Shown: positions 58,703 through 64,000 of the stretch, piece after piece | Position numbering within the stretch: position 1 is the first letter of the stretch | Layout: each line of letters starts with the position of its first letter | Assembly: GCF_039888675.1 (NCBI RefSeq) | Contig: NZ_JBDQQR010000001.1 | Span: 2,852,001-2,916,000, forward strand | Source of the DNA: Mesorhizobium sp. CAU 1732 | GTDB taxonomy: Bacteria > Pseudomonadota > Alphaproteobacteria > Rhizobiales > Rhizobiaceae | Length of the DNA: 64,000 nucleotides | Reading direction: 5' to 3' | Translations under genes and position numbers: made by a program | The notes under the pieces: generated by a model | Database searches by the model: none | Told to the model about the DNA's origin: nothing | What the model saw: the letters and a program-made list of their open reading frames with translations, nothing else

Positions 58703-60085
58703 GTGCGTTGGGCGTTGGCAGGCTTTCCCTCACAGATTTCACACCTCCGCAGGATCGTGGCGCTGCTCATCGCAGCCACGGTCGTCATGGCCGGAGCGAC
58801 CGGACAGGCAGCGGCCAATCCGCGCTACGCCGCCTATGTCATGGATGCGAATACGGGCCAGGTCCTGTTTTCCCGCAACGGTGACGCGAAGCGGTATCCC
58901 GCCTCGCTGACCAAGATGATGACGACCTACATGCTGTTCGAGGCGATGGAGTCGGGCCGGATATCTGCATCGACCCAGATCCCGATCTCGGCGAAGGCAG
59001 CGGCGGAGCCCCCGACGAAAATCGGCCTGAAGGCCGGCTCCAGCATTTCCGTCGACAACGCGATCAAGGCGCTCGTGACGCGCAGCGCCAACGACATCGC
59101 GACTGCCGTCGGCGAGATGCTGGGCGGCTCCGAGCAGGCGTTCGCACGCATGATGACCGCCAAGGCGCGGCAGCTCGGAATGAACTCGACGCAGTTCCGC
59201 AACGCGCATGGCCTGCCCAACGCCGATCAATATACGACGGCTCGCGACATGGCGATTCTCGGAATCGCGCTGCGCGAGCACTTCCCGAAGCAGTATTCGT
59301 ACTTCTCGACGCGCTCCTTCAAGTTCGGCAAGAACACGATCACCACGCACAACCGCATGCTGTCGCGCGTCAAGGGCGTCGATGGCATCAAGACCGGTTA
59401 CATCCGCGCATCCGGCTTCAACGTCGTGACGTCGATCCAGGACAATGGCCGCAGCGTCGTCGCCGTCGTCATGGGCGGTCAGTCCGGCCGCAGCCGCGAC
59501 GACCACATGACCGCCCTCCTCCAGGAATACCTGCCGAAGGCGTCGCGCGGCGGCGGTGCGAACCTCGTCGCCTCCCGCAGGCTGACGCCGGGAACACCGG
59601 CTGCCGTCGCCGGCGCGTTCTCGCTGCCCAACACCAACATTCCGACGCCTGATTTCCGTCCCGGCGCCGACATCGACGTGCAGGTGGCCGCTTATGCCAA
59701 CGAGCAGGCAGGCCTGCGCGTGACGCCTCAGATGCCTGTGCCATCGGCGCCAGTCCCGACTGCCCAGAGCGAAACGATCGCCGCGGTGCAGCAGCAGGCG
59801 GCATCCATCGACCCGGTGCAGACGTCATCGACGCGCCCGACCGGCTGGGCCGTGCAGATCGCATCCTCGCCGTCGGAAAACGAAGCGCTTGCAGCGTTGG
59901 AGCGTATCGGCGCCCGCGCGCCCAACGCAGTCGGCTCCGCGACCGCCTTCACCGAGACCTACAACAACAAGGGCACGACCTATTACCGCGCCCGGTTCGG
60001 CGGCTATGCCTCGAAGGATCAGGCATGGAACGCCTGCAATGCACTGAAGCGCAGCAAGATCGACTGCTACGCAGTCCAGCTTTGA
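58703..60085 (+). CDS. D-alanyl-D-alanine carboxypeptidase with C-terminal SPOR domain
   Basis: A 460-residue exported penicillin-binding protein (PBP5/6 class, peptidase S11). Signal peptide at the N-terminus (LRRIVALLIAATVVMAGATG, cleavage near QAAA). Active-site motifs: SxxK in PASLTKMM, SxN in TRSANDIATAVG, KTG in DGIKTGYIRASG. After a Pro/Ala-rich linker, the last 75 residues form a SPOR domain (GWAVQIASSPSENEALAALE, YYRARFGGYASKDQAWNACN) that should bind denuded septal peptidoglycan. The start is GTG at 58703 with AAAGGG upstream. It trims pentapeptides in the periplasm, probably at the division site. Confidence 0.93.
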   Translation: MRWALAGFPSQISHLRRIVALLIAATVVMAGATGQAAANPRYAAYVMDANTGQVLFSRNGDAKRYPASLTKMMTTYMLFEAMESGRISASTQIPISAKAAAEPPTKIGLKAGSSISVDNAIKALVTRSANDIATAVGEMLGGSEQAFARMMTAKARQLGMNSTQFRNAHGLPNADQYTTARDMAILGIALREHFPKQYSYFSTRSFKFGKNTITTHNRMLSRVKGVDGIKTGYIRASGFNVVTSIQDNGRSVVAVVMGGQSGRSRDDHMTALLQEYLPKASRGGGANLVASRRLTPGTPAAVAGAFSLPNTNIPTPDFRPGADIDVQVAAYANEQAGLRVTPQMPVPSAPVPTAQSETIAAVQQQAASIDPVQTSSTRPTGWAVQIASSPSENEALAALERIGARAPNAVGSATAFTETYNNKGTTYYRARFGGYASKDQAWNACNALKRSKIDCYAVQL

Positions 60086-60126
60086 GCGCTTCCGGCCGCT
60101 TCCCGTCTTGTATCGCGTAAAGGGGA

Positions 60127-60822
60127 CTAGCGTTGATTAGAGAGCAGAATTTCCTTGGCTTCGTTGATCCTCGCCGCAAGGAAAGAGGTACCGCCGAGGT
60201 CGGGGTGCAGGCGCTGCATCAGGCGGCGGTGCGCCTTGCGGATATCCGCCGTGCTGGCTCCCGCTTCAAGACCAAGGACCTTGTAGGCTTCCTCCTTGGA
60301 CATGGCGCCAGAAGCTGGCGCGCGACCCTCCCCGTCGCCCATATTCGGCTTCGCGTGCTCACGCCAGACGGGAAATCTGCTGTCAAGATAGGTCTCGAGT
60401 AACCGGGTGCTCTCCGAATCGGACGCGAGCGCGCGTCCGAGTTCGAGAAGTTGCTCCAGCCCGAGCTGGCCGAGTTGCTCCCCCTCATGGGGTCCCGCAA
60501 GCACCACGCCCTCCAGACCGCCACTATCGTGGTCGAGTTCCATTTCCAGCGCCGCGGTCCTGACGGACGATCGTTTGCCGGGCGTCGGACGAGCAGCCAG
60601 ACGGCGGCGGCCCGACACATACCAGGCAAGCGCGCCCGACAGCATCATGCCGCCCAGGCCCGCACGCCCGAGCAAAAGCATGCCGGCTCCCACCGCGCCG
60701 AGCGCGAATGGGCCGACGAGCCTGAGGCTGGCGGCAATCCGTGCTGCGTCGAACCGCAAGAACACGGCTCCCGCAAGCAGCACCAGCAAGAAGACGGCAG
60801 CGCCGTAGCCAAGCACCGTCAT
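60127..60822 (-). CDS. Membrane-anchored J-domain protein
   Basis: A 231-residue protein: two hydrophobic segments at the N-terminus (GYGAAVFLLVLLAGAVFLRF; VGPFALGAVGAGMLLLGRAG), a middle region, and a C-terminal J domain (EEAYKVLGLEAGASTADIRK) with the HPD motif in LMQRLHPDLGGTSFLAARIN. The architecture resembles TIM14/DjlC-type proteins that recruit DnaK to membranes. Start overlaps the stop of the VWA gene (ATGA). The role is unknown; the operon link suggests the J protein and the VWA protein act together. Confidence 0.85.
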   Translation of the reverse strand: MTVLGYGAAVFLLVLLAGAVFLRFDAARIAASLRLVGPFALGAVGAGMLLLGRAGLGGMMLSGALAWYVSGRRRLAARPTPGKRSSVRTAALEMELDHDSGGLEGVVLAGPHEGEQLGQLGLEQLLELGRALASDSESTRLLETYLDSRFPVWREHAKPNMGDGEGRAPASGAMSKEEAYKVLGLEAGASTADIRKAHRRLMQRLHPDLGGTSFLAARINEAKEILLSNQR

Positions 60823-61556
60823 CCGCGTCCGCCGGCCCTCAGATGTTCGATCATCAGCCGGTCCTCCGCCCGTCCCCGCGCCTCCAGCGCCGCAAGCCCG
60901 CCCGACGCGAAGACCGCGACGGCGGATAAAAGCTTCGACAGCGTCTGCGCGGAATTGCCGTCGAAGCGGAACCAGGCGCCCTTGGAAAGCCGGGCAATCT
61001 CCTTGAAGGCGGTCTCGGCGACCGGATCATGCCCTTCCTGGAAGGCGAAGATCGGCACCCCGCGAAGCCCGAGCTTCGCTGCCTTGTCGGCCAGATCGTC
61101 GACGGCCTCTTCCATCGCATCGCCGATATAGACGAGCGCGTTCACCGTCCCGCGATCGCCTTCCTTGAGCGCGTGAGCCAAGACCTTGCCGATCTGCGTA
61201 TGCCCGCCGCGACAGTCGATCCTGGTCATCAAATCCTTGAGCGACCGCGTATCGCTCACGAAGCGCGACGCGCGGCATTCGCCGTAGCCGCGGAAATAGA
61301 CGAGCTGCACATCGAGACCATCGGCTTTGCCGACCGCATCGAACATCTCCGCCTGGAGCTTGCAGGCGAGATCCCATGTGGGTTGACGGCTCATGGTGGC
61401 GTCGAGCGCCAGGATCAGCCGTCCCTTGCCGGTGGTCGAGCGTGTCGCAACGGCGCGCGCCTGTCGCACGAACGCGTCGATCGCGCTCGAGTCCGAGCGT
61501 TTTGCAACGCTGTCCTCGGCGCTCGGCACGCGCGTAGGGATTTTGTCTCCTGTCAT
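60819..61556 (-). CDS. VWA-domain protein
   Basis: A 245-residue soluble protein with a divergent von Willebrand A fold. The expected start of the domain is KGRLILALDATMSRQPTWDL, with DATMS in place of the canonical DxSxS metal site, so the third position keeps Ser but the second is changed. Later come YFRGYGECRASRFVSDTRSL, THTQ-like GGHTQIGKVLAHALKEGDRG and ALVYIGDAMEEAVDDLADKA. The ATG at 61556 gives a complete domain; the frame continues upstream with Arg-rich non-conserved sequence. Coupled by ATGA to the J-domain gene. Function unknown. Confidence 0.82.
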   Translation of the reverse strand: MTGDKIPTRVPSAEDSVAKRSDSSAIDAFVRQARAVATRSTTGKGRLILALDATMSRQPTWDLACKLQAEMFDAVGKADGLDVQLVYFRGYGECRASRFVSDTRSLKDLMTRIDCRGGHTQIGKVLAHALKEGDRGTVNALVYIGDAMEEAVDDLADKAAKLGLRGVPIFAFQEGHDPVAETAFKEIARLSKGAWFRFDGNSAQTLSKLLSAVAVFASGGLAALEARGRAEDRLMIEHLRAGGRG

Positions 61557-61645
61557 GTCATGAACATGTGGCGCGAACGGCCCGCTTGCAAGGCCGCCGG
61601 ATGTCAGCCCACACACGAAGCGGTGTTGATGCGGCCAACGCCAGC

Positions 61646-62080
61646 CTAAAGAAGCCCCAGCTCGGCCAGTTCGCGGCGGAGCGCCAGCGGCATCTCCTCG
61701 CCGGATTCCGCGCCGGCAAGATCGTTTGGAGCATCTGCCGCGGCCAGATAACGCCAGCCCTGGAACGGCCGGCGGGGTTGCCATTCGGTGCGGATCACGA
61801 TCGGTTCCAGCACCAGCTTGCACCGGCCTATGCCCTCGGCGTCGATGAACGGCCGTATCTCGAGCAAGGTCTGGCGACACTGCACGCCGCCCTTGATAAT
61901 CCAGTAGAGCGATCCGCCGTCGATCAACTCCTCGACCCGCTTCGGGGCCATGCGCGTCGTGTGGAAATGTTCGACGGGCGCGCCGGCGCGACGCTTCTCG
62001 TCGAGCTTGATGGCGATCCAGTCTTCCAGATCCTCGACGCTTTCGCAGCCGACGCAGAGTTTGAGAATGTTCAATGGCAT
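61646..62080 (-). CDS. DUF1489 family protein
   Basis: A 144-residue soluble protein with the alphaproteobacteria-specific DUF1489 pattern: MPLNILKLCVGCESVEDLED, HTTRMAPKRVEELIDGGSLY, WIIKGGVQCRQTLLEIRPFI and EWQPRRPFQGWRYLAAADAP. No function is known. The conserved Cys and His/Arg residues could form an active site but this is not tested. Start at 62080 (MPLNIL) gives family length. Lies between sdaA (80 bp) and the VWA gene (about 90 bp), same strand. Confidence 0.85.
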   Translation of the reverse strand: MPLNILKLCVGCESVEDLEDWIAIKLDEKRRAGAPVEHFHTTRMAPKRVEELIDGGSLYWIIKGGVQCRQTLLEIRPFIDAEGIGRCKLVLEPIVIRTEWQPRRPFQGWRYLAAADAPNDLAGAESGEEMPLALRRELAELGLL

Positions 62081-62159
62081 TGCAGGACCATACAGGACCG
62101 CGTTGTCGGCATGAAGGCGGGAGGCCGCCTGTCCACAGGCACGAACCGCCGCGGGCCGG

Positions 62160-63566
62160 TCAGCACTCGACGACGTTGACCGCGAGACCACCGAGGCTGG
62201 TTTCCTTGTAGCGCTCGTTCATGTCGAGCCCGGTCTGGCGCATCGTCTCGATCGCGGCGTCGAGCGGCACGAAATGCGTGCCGTCGCCCTTGATCGCAAG
62301 CGAAGCGGCCGTCACCGCCTTGACCGCGCCAAGGGCGTTGCGCTCGATGCAGGGAACCTGAACCAGCCCGCCCACCGGATCGCACGTCATGCCGAGGTGA
62401 TGTTCGAGCGCGATTTCGGCCGCATTCTCGACCTGCTCGGGCGAGCCGCCCATCACCGCGCAAAGGCCGGCCGCCGCCATGGCGGACGCCGACCCCACCT
62501 CGCCCTGGCAGCCCACTTCGGCGCCCGAAATCGAGGCGTTGGTCTTGATGATGCCGCCGACGGCCGCCGCCGTCAGCAGGAAATCCCGAATCGATGCCTG
62601 ATCGGCTTCCGGATGGAAATGCAGCCAGTAGCGCAGCACCGCAGGCAAGGTGCCTGCCGCGCCATTGGTCGGCGCGGTCACCACGCGGCCGCCGGCCGCA
62701 TTCTCCTCATTGACCGCCATCGCGTAGATCGACAGCCAGTCATTGGCCAGAAGCGGGTTCGGCCTGTTGCGGCTCCATTCGTCCTGAAGCTTGTCGTGAA
62801 GCTGGCGCGCCCTGCGCTTGACCTTCAGCCCTCCGGGCATGATGCCGTCCTTGGACAGGCCGCGCTCGATGCAACCGAGCATGGCGTCCCAGATGCGGTC
62901 CAGTCCGGCATCCAAATCGTCGCGCGACATCCGCGTCTCTTCGTTCGCGCGCTTCATCTCCGCGATCGACAGGCCGCTTCGCGACGCCATCGCCAGCATT
63001 TCCTTGGCGTTCCTGAAGGGATGCGGCACGGCCTTTCCGGACGCGTCGCGTCGGGGTCCCTCGGCCTTGGAGCGCTGGAGTTCCTCGTCCGAGACGACGA
63101 AGCCGCCGCCGATCGAATAGTAGATCCGGCGCAAAAGCAGGCGATCATTCGCATCGAACGCCGAAAACGCCATGCCGTTGGCGTGGCCCGGCAGCGGCGT
63201 CTTCTTGTCGAGCACGAGGTCGGTGGCAGGGTCGAAACGATAGGATGGATGACCGGGCGGCGAAATACGTTTGCTCGCGCTCACTGCCGCCAGCACCGCG
63301 TCGGCGGCGTCTGGATCGACGGTGACCGGGCTGAGGCCGGTCAATCCAAGGATGACGGCGCGGTCGGTTCCGTGCCCCACGCCGGTGAAGGCGAGCGAGC
63401 CATGCAGGCTGACCGACAGCCGATCGATGGTCACACCGGCCGGGCGCGGCCAGTCGTCGCCCGCGATCTCATCGAGGAAACGCAGCGCCGCCGTCATCGG
63501 CCCCATCGTGTGCGACGACGATGGACCTATGCCGATCTTGAACAGATCGAATACCGACAAAAACAT
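62160..63566 (-). CDS. sdaA: L-serine ammonia-lyase (serine dehydratase), iron-sulfur type
   Basis: A 468-residue single-chain enzyme that deaminates L-serine to pyruvate. N-terminal beta domain: [20 protein letters not shown] followed by [14 protein letters not shown] and THGSL-like [21 protein letters not shown]-terminal alpha domain: [20 protein letters not shown] and [20 protein letters not shown], which hold the Cys ligands of the 4Fe-4S cluster. Length and layout match E. coli SdaA. The start [12 protein letters not shown] at 63566 is preceded by further in-frame codons with no homology. Provides pyruvate that can enter the PDH complex encoded earlier in the window. Confidence 0.96.
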   Translation of the reverse strand: MFLSVFDLFKIGIGPSSSHTMGPMTAALRFLDEIAGDDWPRPAGVTIDRLSVSLHGSLAFTGVGHGTDRAVILGLTGLSPVTVDPDAADAVLAAVSASKRISPPGHPSYRFDPATDLVLDKKTPLPGHANGMAFSAFDANDRLLLRRIYYSIGGGFVVSDEELQRSKAEGPRRDASGKAVPHPFRNAKEMLAMASRSGLSIAEMKRANEETRMSRDDLDAGLDRIWDAMLGCIERGLSKDGIMPGGLKVKRRARQLHDKLQDEWSRNRPNPLLANDWLSIYAMAVNEENAAGGRVVTAPTNGAAGTLPAVLRYWLHFHPEADQASIRDFLLTAAAVGGIIKTNASISGAEVGCQGEVGSASAMAAAGLCAVMGGSPEQVENAAEIALEHHLGMTCDPVGGLVQVPCIERNALGAVKAVTAASLAIKGDGTHFVPLDAAIETMRQTGLDMNERYKETSLGGLAVNVVEC

Positions 63567-63678
63567 GCAATGGCGCTCCAGATGTTGATCGCGATGGTGC
63601 GCGGCTTTCAAGGGTTAAGGCAATAGGCCAGCCGACGTCCCCTGCTCCAGCTACGACATCGCTGGATCGCCAAAAGGA

Positions 63679-63704
63679 AAAGGCGCGGTTTGCGCCGCGC
63701 CTTT
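63679..63704 (-). terminator. Rho-independent terminator downstream of the 42-residue gene
   Basis: Perfect 10-bp stem AAAGGCGCGG / CCGCGCCTTT with a 6-nt loop, followed on the minus strand by TTTTCCTTTT. It begins 26 bp past the stop of the small gene and precedes the sdaA upstream region, which supports transcription of the small gene as a separate unit. Confidence 0.82.
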
Positions 63705-63729
63705 CAAGAAATTCGGACTGAAGCCGATA

Positions 63730-63858
63730 TCAGCTTGCCGCAAGGACGGCAGCCGTCTCCGGTCCGCCGAAAAGCCACGCCAGCAGCATGATGCCAGCAA
63801 TACCGATCACTGCCTTGGCGGTTACGCCCCAGCAGGATTTCTGAACGCTATCGTCCAT
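63730..63858 (-). CDS. Small single-span membrane protein (42 residues)
   Basis: The ATG at 63858 has AGGA about 7 nt upstream and opens a 42-residue frame: a polar start (MDDSVQKSCWG), one transmembrane segment (AKAVIGIAGIMLLAWLFGGP) and a short end (ETAAVLAAS). I do not recognise a family. Support comes from the ribosome binding site, the clean membrane segment and a strong terminator 26 bp downstream. The frame is open further upstream to 63966 but that part is Arg-rich and not convincing. The 142 bp between this gene and the window end contain nothing else I can identify. Confidence 0.6.
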   Translation of the reverse strand: MDDSVQKSCWGVTAKAVIGIAGIMLLAWLFGGPETAAVLAAS

Positions 63859-64000
63859 TTTTTTCCTGTTATCCGTGAAAATGTGTCGTCCCGTATGCGG
63901 CTCGTTTCGCCGCGACGGCCCCATCCGTCTGGGAGCCTGATTAGCCGGTTGGCGGTCCTTTCGCAACGCAAAAGAGGCGAAAGCAAGGCGAGCTTTGCGG

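Overview
The window is chromosomal core sequence from an alphaproteobacterium of the order Hyphomicrobiales (Rhizobiales), most like a Phyllobacteriaceae/Rhizobiaceae-type organism. Support comes from high GC, dense operons with many ATGA stop/start overlaps, and several characteristic gene orders: dusB(nifR3)-ntrB; pdhA-pdhB-pdhC-lpdA-lipA with a lipoyl domain on the E1-beta subunit; a PpiD-like chaperone gene followed by trpD-trpC-moaC-moeA-lexA; and lpxB-lpxI-lpxA-fabZ-lpxD-bamA-rseP-cdsA-uppS-frr-pyrH. A RIME1-like element, an alphaproteobacterial SOS box of the GTTC-N7-GTTC type, EipB, a phasin and a bifunctional IspDF agree with this. The genus cannot be fixed from the sequence alone. 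I found no tRNA, rRNA, IS element, prophage, plasmid or CRISPR sequence.

Layout. 1-3.7 kb: truncated ntrB and dusB (minus) diverge from ispDF and a CinA-C gene (plus). 3.7-14.2 kb: a long minus-strand block runs from eno through ftsB, pdhABC, an HdeD-like membrane protein, an SGNH esterase, lpdA, a GlsB-like protein and lipA to a RatA/COQ10-type protein. It links the end of glycolysis to pyruvate dehydrogenase and lipoate synthesis. 14.3-21.7 kb (minus): tpiA, secG, an L,D-transpeptidase, pyrG, an alpha/beta hydrolase, a glyoxalase-like protein, kdsA and a PRC-barrel protein. 21.9-28.1 kb (plus): PpiD-like, trpD, trpC, moaC, moeA and autoregulated lexA. 28.2-33.5 kb: comEC (minus) diverges from gltX and gltA (plus). 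33.6-45.1 kb: a minus-strand envelope-biogenesis block (lipid A, BamA, RseP, CdsA, UppS) plus frr and pyrH. 45.3-48.8 kb: a hypothetical gene, a non-coding repeat array and rpsB-tsf. 49-54.4 kb: smaller conserved genes (DUF4031, EipB, RidA-like, GDPD, FemAB-like, HIT, AzlCD). 54.5-64 kb: clpS-clpA, a phasin, a VOC protein, a D,D-carboxypeptidase with a SPOR domain, a J-domain/VWA pair, DUF1489, sdaA and a 42-residue membrane peptide.

The genes are mostly housekeeping, and I see no clear new defence or biosynthetic system. The less explained signals are: the inverted/tandem repeat array at 46.2-46.85 kb; an 8-bp tandem array of nearly nine copies at 52.68 kb with degenerate opposite-strand copies nearby; a nested three-arm palindrome between rseP and bamA; an inverted repeat between divergent dusB and ispDF; an RDD mini-protein gene inside the rseP-cdsA interval; the VWA/J-domain pair; and the small membrane peptide gene at the right edge.
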